From Anaerolineales bacterium (GTDB lineage: Bacteria; Chloroflexota; Anaerolineae; Anaerolineales; Villigracilaceae): a stretch of 64,000 nucleotides of DNA. Positions 1 to 8,613 of the stretch are shown one piece after another. Made by a program: the position numbers and the translations under genes. The notes beneath the pieces are model-generated. The model made no database searches, was not told where the DNA came from, and saw only the letters and a program-made list of their open reading frames with translations. The stretch spans positions 2,792,714 through 2,856,713 of the forward strand of contig CP129480.1 in the NCBI GenBank assembly GCA_030583885.1, in the 5' to 3' direction. How positions within the stretch are numbered: position 1 is the stretch's first letter; every line of letters starts with the position of its first letter.

Positions 1-948
1 CGCCTGCCACGCAGGGTTTGCCGGCTCATATCGTGCAGCCAGCAAATATTCCGCGAGCATCTGCGAATATTTTTCCTGCCGATTCCAATACAAGCCGCGC
101 AACGCACGGACAACAACGGATTCCCGCCCCAGGGACAGTGCGTGATCGAGTTCCGCGCTTCCATCCCGACCCATCTGTTGTTTCGCCTCTCCCAGCCAGG
201 CCCATGCCTCGGCATTTTCAGGGTCAAGCGTAATGGCTTTCTCAAACGCCGCAATGGACAGATCCCATTCATGCACAAGACCGAGCGCGCGCCCAATCGC
301 CACCATGTTTTGCGAGGCGTCAGGTTGGACGCTGGATAAATTCAAGGCGGCACGCAATGTTTGCACTGCGGAATCAGTTTCAGGGTCCAGAGAGGAGGCG
401 GTCATTAATTCAAAAAGCGCCTGCTGCGGCTCGAGGACCGCCAGCAAAAGTCCGAGCCGATAATGGGGATAGGCGTCGCTGATATCCAATCGAATCTGAT
501 TCTTCAGTGCACCAACCTCGGATGCCCAATCCCCTTGTTCGCGGTAAATATAGGCAAGCCCTGCATATAAAGCCCGTGAATCATGGAACTGCAAGCCCTG
601 CTGGTAGGTGCGGAGTGCAGATGCAAGATCGCCAGAGTTGAGATAGGAATGCCCCAATGCAGCCCAGCCCTGCTCGGAAAGCCCGGGGGGATGGCTCAGA
701 AAGATAATGGCATCAGAAAAGTTTCCACTCGCAAAGGCGGCAATCCCCGCCTTCTCCCAAAGGTCATTACGCCAGGGCATAAGGCGGGCGGCCTGTTGAA
801 AATGCCCGGCTGCACCTGCATAATTCTTTGCAGCATGATCCGCTTCGCCGCGCCTGGCCGCCGAATAACCTGTGAGAACAACCGGCAAATATATCGCGGC
901 AAGTAAAATGGCTGCCAGCAGAGGATGGAGCATTATTTTTCTGGACAT
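1..948 (-). CDS. TPR-repeat protein, C-terminus beyond the window
   Basis: The frame is open from an ATG at 948 to base 1, so the 3' end is missing (about 316 codons visible). An N-terminal hydrophobic stretch (about residues 7-26) looks like a membrane anchor. It is followed by helical repeats of TPR type, clearest in the segment AFEKAITLDPENAEAWAWL and in LASALRTYQQGLQFHDS. TPR proteins usually act as scaffolds, and no enzymatic domain is visible. It diverges from the histidine-kinase-like gene starting at 1013 with a 64-bp gap. Long open frames on the other strand here are shadows: they lack family similarity, whereas this frame has TPR periodicity. The function cannot be assigned beyond the repeat type. 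Confidence 0.75.
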   Translation of the reverse strand, partial: MSRKIMLHPLLAAILLAAIYLPVVLTGYSAARRGEADHAAKNYAGAAGHFQQAARLMPWRNDLWEKAGIAAFASGNFSDAIIFLSHPPGLSEQGWAALGHSYLNSGDLASALRTYQQGLQFHDSRALYAGLAYIYREQGDWASEVGALKNQIRLDISDAYPHYRLGLLLAVLEPQQALFELMTASSLDPETDSAVQTLRAALNLSSVQPDASQNMVAIGRALGLVHEWDLSIAAFEKAITLDPENAEAWAWLGEAKQQMGRDGSAELDHALSLGRESVVVRALRGLYWNRQEKYSQMLAEYLLAARYEPANPAWQA

Positions 949-1012
949 CGTAATGATAATTATACGTTGGATGCACCAATTTTTTTTGAACTGGCAGTAT
1001 AATCATGGTGGC

Positions 1013-3358
1013 ATGAGCGCATTTGTCGGTTTAATCCTGACACAACTAACCGTCCCGCCCGGGGACCTGATTTATTACATTGTGCTGGTATTCGCTGTCG
1101 CCAGCGCGCTTCAATCCGCATTTAATCACTGGCGGATGACCGAGTTCCCCCAGGCACGGCGCGCTTTTTGGGGACTTGGCATTTTGCTTGTTGCACAAAT
1201 CGTCATGTTCCTGTTCAGCGGACTTGGCTGGCAGCAAATCATTGACCCGAAAACGATCCTGCCTCCGATGGACCGCGCCTTCATTATGTTCGGCATTATC
1301 TGGATCACATGGCTGTACGCCTTTCCGGAACCAAACCGCGCTGCGGATGCGATGGCAACGTTATTAAGCATATTCATTGTGACGGCATTGGGGTTAAGCC
1401 TGCTGACCTGGCAACCGCAAATTGCATTTCTCAGTTACAACCAGACTCTTGATGATTGGTTCTGGCAGATCGGGTCCTTGTTCCTGACACTCGTTGGAAT
1501 CAGCATCCTGTTCATCCGCAGGCCGGATGGGATGTGGTATGGAATTACCTTGCTCTTTCTCGGTTTCCTTGGACATGCGGGTCATCTGCTCCTTCAAACA
1601 GACGGAAATTACTCCGGCATTACGCGCCTCGCCTACATGGCAGCCTACCCAATATTGCTGACGTTACCCCAGCGCTTTGCCCTTCCCTCCATGCCCGCTA
1701 CCTCTTCGAAACCGACGACACTAAAGCAATCCTCGGCGTATCCGGAACGCAGACGTTACAGCACCGACCCAAAGACGTTTCATGCCATGCTTGCACTCGC
1801 GGCGGAGTCAAACCCCACCAAGGTGAGTCAGGCCATTACGCGTGCGATTTCACAAACCATGCTCTCCGATCTGTGCTTCATGATCTATTTAACGGACAAC
1901 AATAATCAAATGGTCATCGCAGGAGGGTATGATCTGATCCGTGAAGATAACCTGGAGGGCGGTGCACTAAACAAGGGTTCGATCCCCATGCTTGCAAATG
2001 CGCTCCAGCGCGGACGTCCCTTGCGAATGCCGGCCAGCAGTACATCCGCTGACATTAAGGGGCTGGGGGATATTCTCGGGTTGAATAATCCCGGACACTT
2101 ATTGAGCGTACCCATCCTGACGCCGGAGAGAGAGACCCTGGGAGGCATCCTTCTCCTGTCCCCCTATTCCGACCGCACGTGGACCGCGGAAGACCAGGCT
2201 TTCCTTTCAAACATAGCCACCTCGCTGGTGCCGATCATCAAGCGCAGTCAAAAAGTGAACAAACTGGAGACCCAGAACGAACAGTCACGCGCCCAAATAG
2301 GCATATTGGAACGCCATGTACAGGAACTTACCCAACAACTGGATGATGCGCGCGCAGAAATGCAAAAGAACGGCGCGGCGGAGGCAGCACCAGCCCTGCT
2401 TGCGGCCCATGAAGAAACACAACGGATCATCGAACAACTGCAAATTGAGAACGCGGAACTGCGCTCCGAAAAAAACATCCAGCCATCCTCCTCAAATGCC
2501 GAAAAGGAACTAAACGAGACCTTGCAGGAAATGGCGCGTTTAAGAGACCAAGTCGCAGAAGCCAATATGAAAGTGCAGGAATTGGAAAAGGGACATGTTT
2601 CCCCAAAGAACACGGAACAGGCAGAGGTGGTTGCATCGATATCGCAGGAATTACGCCAGCCGCTCTCATCCATTGTCGGATACACAGACCTGCTTCTCGG
2701 CGAATCGGTGGGCATCCTCGGCGCACTCCAGCGGAAATTCGTGGAGCGCATCAAGGCGTCCACAGAACGCCTCCATAATTTAACGGATGACATGATCCAG
2801 ATCACCACACTGGAGACCGAGTTGATGGACCTCAGACCGGAAGCCGTGGATTTAAACTCGATCATTGACAATGCCATGTCCTACACCAGTACCCAGGTGC
2901 GCGAAAAGAATATTTCGATACATCTTGAACTGCCAAAAACGCTTGCACCCATCCACGCAGACCGTGAAGCGCTTCAACAGATCCTGATCCATTTGCTGCA
3001 AAATGCCGGGGCGGCGACTCCGTTTGAAGGTTCGATCAAGCTCAAGGTCCAGACGCGAAACGAAAACAGCCTCGATTATATTTTGATCCAGGTGGCGGAC
3101 AGTGGCGGCGGCATCGCGGGCGAAGACCTGCCGCGCGTCTTCACCCGCCTGTACCGCGCGGACAATGTCCTGATCCAGGGAGTCGGTGATACTGGCGTTG
3201 GCTTGTCCATTGCCAAGACCCTGACCGAGGCGCAACACGGACGAATTTGGGTGGAGAGCGAGCCGGGTGTCGGCTCCACGTTCAGCGTATTATTACCGAT
3301 TGCGGGGGAGATGGTTTCTGAGAAAAAGGCTGATCTTAATCTTAAAGGAAGGAAATGA
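1013..3358 (+). CDS. Histidine-kinase-like membrane sensor lacking the phospho-accepting His
   Basis: A 781-aa protein. The N-terminal third has about seven hydrophobic segments. A GAF-like domain follows (about residues 270-410), then a long coiled coil (about 415-540), then a HisKA-like helix pair and an HATPase_c domain. ATP-binding boxes are present: N-box region ILIHLLQNAG, DSGGGI, and the glycine box GVGDTGVGLSIAK. The H-box reads SISQELRQPLSSIVGY, so residue 545, where kinases of this fold carry the phosphorylated His, is Gln. It may therefore be a pseudokinase or allosteric sensor. The start at 1013 is chosen because GGTGG lies just upstream; an in-frame upstream extension is open but has no ribosome site. 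Its stop overlaps the ATG of the LysM gene, suggesting an operon. No response regulator is adjacent. Confidence 0.8.
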   Translation: MSAFVGLILTQLTVPPGDLIYYIVLVFAVASALQSAFNHWRMTEFPQARRAFWGLGILLVAQIVMFLFSGLGWQQIIDPKTILPPMDRAFIMFGIIWITWLYAFPEPNRAADAMATLLSIFIVTALGLSLLTWQPQIAFLSYNQTLDDWFWQIGSLFLTLVGISILFIRRPDGMWYGITLLFLGFLGHAGHLLLQTDGNYSGITRLAYMAAYPILLTLPQRFALPSMPATSSKPTTLKQSSAYPERRRYSTDPKTFHAMLALAAESNPTKVSQAITRAISQTMLSDLCFMIYLTDNNNQMVIAGGYDLIREDNLEGGALNKGSIPMLANALQRGRPLRMPASSTSADIKGLGDILGLNNPGHLLSVPILTPERETLGGILLLSPYSDRTWTAEDQAFLSNIATSLVPIIKRSQKVNKLETQNEQSRAQIGILERHVQELTQQLDDARAEMQKNGAAEAAPALLAAHEETQRIIEQLQIENAELRSEKNIQPSSSNAEKELNETLQEMARLRDQVAEANMKVQELEKGHVSPKNTEQAEVVASISQELRQPLSSIVGYTDLLLGESVGILGALQRKFVERIKASTERLHNLTDDMIQITTLETELMDLRPEAVDLNSIIDNAMSYTSTQVREKNISIHLELPKTLAPIHADREALQQILIHLLQNAGAATPFEGSIKLKVQTRNENSLDYILIQVADSGGGIAGEDLPRVFTRLYRADNVLIQGVGDTGVGLSIAKTLTEAQHGRIWVESEPGVGSTFSVLLPIAGEMVSEKKADLNLKGRK

Positions 3359-4134
3359 CAAAGGGACTGCGTGATTTGGGAAACGCGGCCATTGTGGCCC
3401 TGGTTTCCATCGGGCTGATCCTGGGAGCATTATCCATTTCACTGGTGGAGTTTGTGCCAACCGCGCCGACCGCCATGACCGATTCCCTCTTTCCAACCCC
3501 TGCAATTGTGACCGCCACCGATATGCCGGAGCCGGGGATCTCAACGTTTCCCGCCGGGGTGACATCTACCGGTATCAGCAGTTCGTGCCAGCCCCCCTCG
3601 GGCTGGGGACAGATCGTGATCCAGGGCAGTGACACCCTGGACATTATTGCCGCGAGGTATCGCACCAGCAGGGAACTGTTGAGGGCTGCGAATTGCCTGT
3701 TAAGCGACAGCCTTGTAGCCGGCACGGTTTTATATGTACCGCCCACCCCCACCAGCACGTCCTCAGGCTGCAACCAGGGCGCGCCTGGATGGGTGAAAGC
3801 CTATGTCGTTAAATCCGGTGACACATTCTATTCCATCGCCACAAACCATTACACCACTGCAAACCAGATAAAAAGCGTCAACTGCCGGACAAGCGATATT
3901 ATTTATTCCGGCGAAGTTCTCTGGGTGCCAAACGTGGCTACGCGCACCCCTGCTCCGACACCTCTGCCCGGCACAACTGTCACACCCCACCCCACCGACC
4001 CATTAACGGAAACAGCATTGCCATTTACCGCCACGGTACTGCCAAGCAGCACAACCGTTCCGTCCACGCCAACAACAGCTCCAACCGCCACGCCGATCCC
4101 AACTACAACGGCAAGCCCCACCGCCATTCCTTAA
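3355..4134 (+). CDS. Membrane-anchored double LysM protein
   Basis: A 259-aa protein with an N-terminal transmembrane segment (about residues 10-30). Two LysM modules lie at about residues 85-127 and 145-195; the second contains YVVKSGDTFYSIATNHY. A low-complexity Thr/Pro/Ala tail of about 60 residues follows. LysM domains bind N-acetylglucosamine-containing glycans such as peptidoglycan, so the protein probably docks at the cell wall on the outer face of the membrane. The ATG overlaps the kinase stop (ATGA), and the LCP gene follows 36 bp later on the same strand. This context suggests an envelope function. No catalytic domain is present. Confidence 0.8.
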   Translation: MTKGLRDLGNAAIVALVSIGLILGALSISLVEFVPTAPTAMTDSLFPTPAIVTATDMPEPGISTFPAGVTSTGISSSCQPPSGWGQIVIQGSDTLDIIAARYRTSRELLRAANCLLSDSLVAGTVLYVPPTPTSTSSGCNQGAPGWVKAYVVKSGDTFYSIATNHYTTANQIKSVNCRTSDIIYSGEVLWVPNVATRTPAPTPLPGTTVTPHPTDPLTETALPFTATVLPSSTTVPSTPTTAPTATPIPTTTASPTAIP

Positions 4135-4170
4135 GCGCGTATACATCCCGAACTTCCATAACCAAAATCG

Positions 4171-5673
4171 ATGACATCCCCTTCCCGTTATTCGCTTATC
4201 TTGGTCCTTGCCTTTCTTCTGTCCGCATGCGGGGCCGCCTCTCCGGCAGCCGAACAGGCACCTTTGCCTTTTATCCTGATCACCTCCGCGCCGAATGCAA
4301 CCGCCACGGCCACGCCGTTCCAACCATCCCTCTTCACGCCGACGCTGCCACCTCTCTATTCCTTTGACATGCAGCCCGGACCGCTGCTGGTGTACCCGAC
4401 CGAAACGCCGTCACCCACATCCCCGCCGCCCGTCGAGCCGACAGCCACCATCAGTTTCGATCAACTCTTTCCCACCCTGGCTGCGCCACCTGCAGAATCG
4501 TTCGGGGTCAACCCCACCTCCCTGCCGCCACTTACAGACAACGAGACCATCAACTTTCTGCTTATCGGTTCAGACAGGCGCCCAACGGGGACGTCCCATC
4601 GCACCGACACTCTTGTCATCGCGATCGTCTGGCACAAGCAGGGACAGGTCTCGCTCATTTCGATCCCGCGCGATCTTTGGATCTACATCCCCAGCGTGGG
4701 CATGCAGCGCATCAATACCGCCTATCAAAGTGGCGAGTCGGGCCGCTATCCCGGCGGCGGATCAGGCTTATTAAAAGATACGATCCTGCACAATCTTGGC
4801 ATCCGTATTGACCATGTTGCCATGCTTGAATTCGACGGCTTCCGCCGCATTGTGGACACCCTCGGCGGCGTGGACCTTCCCGTCTCCTGCGCCTTCACAG
4901 ACTGGCGCTTGAAAGACCCGTCCCTTGACCCTACCAACGAAAATAACTGGTGGCTTTACACTGTCGGACCCGGTCAGGTGTATATGGACGGCGACCTTGC
5001 ATTATGGTACGCCCGCTCCCGCTTAAGGTCCAGCGACTTCGACCGTGGGCGCCGCCAACAGGAAGTACTGCGGACGATCTTCCAAAAAGCCCTGCAAACC
5101 GGGACCTTTACCAAAATCCCACAGCTTTACAACGACTTTGCCAGTACCGTCATCACCGACCTCGGCCTCGCGGACATGCTGCGCATGGCACCATATGCGC
5201 TTAATTTCAGCAACGCAAACATTCGCGGCTACTACATCCGCCCGCCCTATGTCAGCTCGTGGACCACGCCCGGCGGCGCGGCCGTGTTGTTACCCAGTGA
5301 AGCGGAACTCAATCAAATGCTCATGGAGGCAACCACACTTTCGTCGTATGCGGTTGTCCGCCAAACCATCACGGTCGAAGTGCAAAACGGCGCGAGGTTC
5401 GACACCCTCGAGGCGCTGGCCGCCTCACGCTTAAATTACGCCGGCTATCAAACGACAACCGCAGCGGCCGACCGCCGTGACTATGTAAACTCCATCATCG
5501 TGGATTTGACCCCAGGGCAGGACTCTACCCAACGGCAAACGCTCATCGCAACCCTGGGCTTGTATTCGGCAAACGTGCTTTCCCTCCCCGACGCAAACAG
5601 CCCGGTGCAATACCGTGTCATCCTTGGCGCGGATTATGAACCCTGCTTCCAACCGCAGGACCTCTCTCATTAA
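4171..5673 (+). CDS. LytR-CpsA-Psr (LCP) family lipoprotein
   Basis: A 500-aa protein starting with a lipoprotein signal ending in LLSAC (Cys at about residue 20), then a Pro/Thr-rich linker. The LCP domain spans about residues 125-330, with conserved elements NFLLIGSDRR, RTDTLVIAIV, SIPRDLWIYIP, RINTAY and YARSRLRSSDFDRGRRQQ. The last ~110 residues match a LytR_C-type domain (VEVQNGARFDTLEALAA). LCP proteins transfer polyisoprenyl-phosphate-linked polymers to the cell wall, and the Arg/Asp residues in these motifs bind the pyrophosphate and Mg. It is downstream of the LysM gene and consistent with a cell-envelope operon. Which polymer it attaches cannot be told from sequence. Confidence 0.88.
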   Translation: MTSPSRYSLILVLAFLLSACGAASPAAEQAPLPFILITSAPNATATATPFQPSLFTPTLPPLYSFDMQPGPLLVYPTETPSPTSPPPVEPTATISFDQLFPTLAAPPAESFGVNPTSLPPLTDNETINFLLIGSDRRPTGTSHRTDTLVIAIVWHKQGQVSLISIPRDLWIYIPSVGMQRINTAYQSGESGRYPGGGSGLLKDTILHNLGIRIDHVAMLEFDGFRRIVDTLGGVDLPVSCAFTDWRLKDPSLDPTNENNWWLYTVGPGQVYMDGDLALWYARSRLRSSDFDRGRRQQEVLRTIFQKALQTGTFTKIPQLYNDFASTVITDLGLADMLRMAPYALNFSNANIRGYYIRPPYVSSWTTPGGAAVLLPSEAELNQMLMEATTLSSYAVVRQTITVEVQNGARFDTLEALAASRLNYAGYQTTTAAADRRDYVNSIIVDLTPGQDSTQRQTLIATLGLYSANVLSLPDANSPVQYRVILGADYEPCFQPQDLSH

Positions 5674-5687
5674 CTTCCAATTCCCGG

Positions 5688-5716
5688 TTGACAACACCCC
5701 TGAGTTTCGTTAAACT
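5688..5716 (+). promoter_or_regulatory. Sigma70-type promoter for the Xer-like gene
   Basis: TTGACA at 5688-5693 and TAAACT at 5711-5716 are separated by exactly 17 bp. They lie 40 bp upstream of the ATG at 5756, which is preceded by GAGG. The match to consensus is good on paper; there is no expression evidence. Confidence 0.6.
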
Positions 5717-5755
5717 ATACGAAAGGACTATGCGCTATTCGGCGAGGACAAACTG

Positions 5756-6655
5756 ATGGCAAAAACATCTGATTCTGCTCATATCACCGCGAAGGCAATG
5801 CTCCCTGCTGCCATAAACGGCTGGGAAATGTTCCTTCGCGATCAGGGACGTTCCCCAAACACGGTTAAAGCCTTCCTCTCTGACGTCAACCTTCTCAATC
5901 AATTCGTCCCCCCGGACCAGACCATCGGCACGCTCACCACGGAGGACCTCAACCGCTTCTTCACCTGGATGGAAAAGGAACGCGACATCCCGTGCAGCTC
6001 CAAAACTCTGGCGCGACGTATCACCTCTGTAAAGTCATTTTTCCGCTGGCTGCACCAGCATGGCACGTTGACGATAAACCCTGCCGAAAAAGTCCTGCAA
6101 CGATCCGCGGTCAGTCCGCTTCCCCAGGTGCTTAAGGATAATGAATTCGAAGCTGTCCTGCTCGCCGCAGACCGGCACCGCCGCGAAAAGAAAGCGGATG
6201 CACGCCCCTACACACTCGTATACCTTCTGCTTACCACCGCCATCAAAAAAAGCGAGTGCCTCGGCATTCACATCAACCATATTGACCTTGACGCAAGGAA
6301 TGGTCCGTACCTTTTCATTCGTTATCCAAGTCCCGCCAACCGTTACAAGGAACGCAAAATAGAACTGAATGAAGACTGGATCACGGCCTACAAGGAATAT
6401 CTCGCCCAATACCAGCCTGTGGACCAGCTCTTCCCGTGGTCTCCGCGCAGGCTCGAATACCTGCTCGAGGATATTGCCGAGGAGGCCGGCCTGGCCAAAC
6501 ACCTGTCCTTCGACATGTGCCGCTGGACATGCGCCCTGCGCGATTATCAATCAGGGGTCGAAGCGGATAAGATCCGCCAGAAGCTCGGCGTATCAAAAAT
6601 CCAATGGCGCGAACTGTTCATTAAATTACGGCAGTTGAACGGTGAAATAAAATAA
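5756..6655 (+). CDS. Xer-like tyrosine recombinase fold, catalytic residues lost
   Basis: A 299-aa protein with the two-domain architecture of XerC/XerD. The N-terminal SAM-like DNA-binding part is at residues 15-105 (EMFLRDQGRSPNTVKAFLSD), and the C-terminal catalytic fold is at about 125-295. The box I arginine is missing: the usual TGLRxSE reads TTAIKKSECLGI. The HxLRH box reads DMCRWTCALRDY. The tyrosine-bearing end, normally near LGHxxxxTTxxYTH, reads LGVSKIQWRELF, with Phe where Tyr is expected. It has its own promoter and is followed by a strong terminator. It should still bind DNA but is unlikely to cleave it, so a structural or regulatory role is an inference. It is not an integron integrase: the extra IntI helix is absent. 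Confidence 0.75.
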   Translation: MAKTSDSAHITAKAMLPAAINGWEMFLRDQGRSPNTVKAFLSDVNLLNQFVPPDQTIGTLTTEDLNRFFTWMEKERDIPCSSKTLARRITSVKSFFRWLHQHGTLTINPAEKVLQRSAVSPLPQVLKDNEFEAVLLAADRHRREKKADARPYTLVYLLLTTAIKKSECLGIHINHIDLDARNGPYLFIRYPSPANRYKERKIELNEDWITAYKEYLAQYQPVDQLFPWSPRRLEYLLEDIAEEAGLAKHLSFDMCRWTCALRDYQSGVEADKIRQKLGVSKIQWRELFIKLRQLNGEIK

Positions 6656-6657
6656 AA

Positions 6658-6684
6658 AATCCCCGCCAATAATTGGCGGGGATT
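6658..6684. terminator. Bidirectional terminator between the Xer-like gene and tilS
   Basis: A near-perfect hairpin, AATCCCCGCCAAT / AATTGGCGGGGATT, lies between the convergent stop codons at 6655 and 6703. It is flanked by A-rich sequence on the left and TTTTC on the right, so it can work on both strands. Confidence 0.8.
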
Positions 6685-6702
6685 TTCATCTGATGACGCT
6701 TT

Positions 6703-8136
6703 CTACGGCGGACGTGTCACTGAAAAATGGATGACGCTCCGTGTTGATTCAGTCAAGCGATGGGGATGCGCGGGACGATGGCCAGGCACCCAGACAGTCT
6801 GCTCCCCGGCGCATACGAGAGGCCAGCGTTCGCGCGCCCGTTGGGGCAGCTTCTCATTAATAAAGAAATCTGAAATTTTTTGAAAATGCCCGTCCATCCC
6901 CAGCGGCGCAAACAGATCGCCCGGACGGCGTGTGCGCAGTTCGAATGACTCGGGCAGACCTTCCGCATCCAGCCAGACCTGGAATGGGTCATCATTCCGT
7001 TTCGCCTGCTCCCACGCCAGGGCAGGCAGAGGCCAGCGTTCGCAGGTAAACTTCCACCCGCCAGCCAGGCAGACCTCGCCCGGCAGTGAGAGGACAAGGT
7101 GTTTACCCTGCGGCATTTGGGGCCAAAGGTCAAACGGGAACTCCGCATCCAGCGTGCAAATGTACACAAGGCTGGACTCGCGAAACATCTGCAAGCCCTC
7201 CTTTAGATCCGTGCGCGCGGAAGGGACGCTTGAATTGATCACACGTGTGGCACGCTCAAGGACGGCAAAGCTGATGTCCACGCCGGGGCGAAGCAGCTGC
7301 ATGGCTTGTCTGACCAGGTTGCGCTGGAGTCCGAGCGGGCTTTTGGAGAGCAGGTCGGAGTTAAAAGTTACGGTTTTTTCATCCAAGGTGACCACCAGCC
7401 TCTCCCAGGCGTTCCCCACTATCTCCATCATGAAGGTGTAATCGCCTTTCAGCGAATGGGACATGCGTAAAACCGCCTCGCGGAATTGCGGGTTATACCT
7501 TTCAAGATCGGGGATCAGGAGATGGCGAATGCGGTTGCGCCGAAAATCGAGCGAGTCGTTACTGGAATCATGATGCGGGTGCAAGCCTTTGAGCGCACAA
7601 TACGCAGCGGTTTCCTCACGCCAAAGATCCAGTAACGGACGCACAAGCGGGATTTCAGGATCGAATGTTTTGATGATCGAGCGATGGGACATGCCTTTTA
7701 ACCCGGCCATGCCGCTTCCGCGCAGGAAGTGCATCAGCACGGTCTCGACCTGATCGTCGGCCGTGTGACCGACCGCCACAGCCTGGGCAGTATGCCGGCG
7801 GGCAAGGTCGAACAGAAAACGATAACGCAGGCTGCGCGCGGCCTCTTCGATGGACATTTTTTTCTCGTCCGCATAGCCGCTCACATCCGCACCGTCACCG
7901 ATGAAGGGCAGCAGCAGCCGCGCGGCGGTCTTCTCCACCATGTGCCCATCCAGGCTTGATTCGGGGCGCAGTTGGTGGTCGAAATACGCAACAATAACGG
8001 GAAACCCCGCCTGACGCAGGGTTTCCATCAGGCAAAGACTATCGCTCCCCCCGGAAACCCCGGCAACGACCGGGCGATCCTTGACAAGGCCGCATTCGTT
8101 TCTCAGGATCTCTTCAATGCGCTCTGGCGTTTCCAT
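6703..8136 (-). CDS. tilS: tRNA(Ile)-lysidine synthase
   Basis: A 477-aa protein. It adenylates C34 of the CAU-anticodon tRNA-Ile and replaces the 2-oxo group with lysine, so the tRNA reads AUA. The N-type ATP pyrophosphatase P-loop SGGSDS is at residues 28-33. Family motifs YFDHQLRPES, GHTADDQVETVLMHFLRG and RNRIRHLLIP follow, and a C-terminal domain carries ELRTRRPGDLFAPLGMDG. Length and domain order are normal for TilS. It is the last gene of a minus-strand run, 8 bp downstream of the VOC gene, and ends at the shared terminator. Confidence 0.93.
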   Translation of the reverse strand: METPERIEEILRNECGLVKDRPVVAGVSGGSDSLCLMETLRQAGFPVIVAYFDHQLRPESSLDGHMVEKTAARLLLPFIGDGADVSGYADEKKMSIEEAARSLRYRFLFDLARRHTAQAVAVGHTADDQVETVLMHFLRGSGMAGLKGMSHRSIIKTFDPEIPLVRPLLDLWREETAAYCALKGLHPHHDSSNDSLDFRRNRIRHLLIPDLERYNPQFREAVLRMSHSLKGDYTFMMEIVGNAWERLVVTLDEKTVTFNSDLLSKSPLGLQRNLVRQAMQLLRPGVDISFAVLERATRVINSSVPSARTDLKEGLQMFRESSLVYICTLDAEFPFDLWPQMPQGKHLVLSLPGEVCLAGGWKFTCERWPLPALAWEQAKRNDDPFQVWLDAEGLPESFELRTRRPGDLFAPLGMDGHFQKISDFFINEKLPQRARERWPLVCAGEQTVWVPGHRPAHPHRLTESTRSVIHFSVTRPP

Positions 8137-8144
8137 TATTTACT

Positions 8145-8552
8145 TCAGGAAATTTGATATAGCTCGACCAGCACCCCGCCCGTGGATTCAGGATGGATGA
8201 AGGCATATTTTTTTCCATCCGCCGCAGTGCGCGCCTCTTCATTGATGAGCCTGATGCTTTTCGTCTTCAATTGGGACATCATTCCCTCAATATCGTCCAC
8301 TTCGAGGCAGATGTGATGCATGCCGGGTCCGCGTTTGGCAAGGTATTTGGCAATGCCAGAATCGTCGGCGGTCGGCATGACCAGTTCCACCTCTGTGCCG
8401 GCGAGGGGCAAAAAAGCCACCTGCGATTTTTCAGCGGGGACATCGCGCAGCTCGTGGAGTTCAATTCCCATGGCATCGCGCCAGAAGGCAAGGGATTTTT
8501 CCATATCGTCCACGACGACGGCAACATGATTGATGGCTGTGATCTTGGGCAT
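8145..8552 (-). CDS. mce: VOC-superfamily protein, probable methylmalonyl-CoA epimerase
   Basis: A 135-aa protein with two beta-alpha-beta-beta-beta modules of the vicinal-oxygen-chelate fold. It starts with INHVAVVVDDMEKSLAFW, and putative metal ligands are the His of NHVAV, a Glu in EVELVMP, a His in GMHHICLEVDD and the Glu of VLVELYQ. Size and motif pattern fit methylmalonyl-CoA epimerase, which interconverts the R and S forms in propionate metabolism. No mutase or propionyl-CoA carboxylase gene is in the window, so a glyoxalase-like role remains possible. It is 8 bp upstream of tilS, implying co-transcription. Confidence 0.75.
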   Translation of the reverse strand: MPKITAINHVAVVVDDMEKSLAFWRDAMGIELHELRDVPAEKSQVAFLPLAGTEVELVMPTADDSGIAKYLAKRGPGMHHICLEVDDIEGMMSQLKTKSIRLINEEARTAADGKKYAFIHPESTGGVLVELYQIS

Positions 8553-8566
8553 GGCTTCTCCAGAGC

Positions 8567-8598
8567 AGACCCTAAAGGTTTTGTAAACCTTAGGGTCT
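8567..8598. other. Strong intergenic hairpin upstream of the VOC gene
   Basis: AGACCCTAAAGGTTT and TAAACCTTAGGGTCT form a 15-bp inverted repeat with one mismatch and a 2-nt loop. On the plus strand it is followed by TTGTTTTTCTTT. On the transcribed minus strand no T-run follows, so it is more likely a processing or attenuating hairpin than a classic terminator between the SGNH and VOC genes. Confidence 0.5.
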
Positions 8599-8613
8599 TG
8601 TTTTTCTTTGATT

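Noticed and set aside
18..906. Several short plus-strand frames at the left edge
   Set aside because: The minus strand holds one continuous TPR-type frame over the same bases.
872..1012. N-terminal extension of the kinase-like gene
   Set aside because: No ribosome site at the earlier Met codons and overlap with the divergent TPR gene's start; GGTGG before 1013 fits better.
5756..6655. Active integrase for the cassette array or XerD
   Set aside because: Catalytic Arg, HxLRH and Tyr are all replaced, and it is more than 3 kb from the nearest attC-like site with unrelated genes between.
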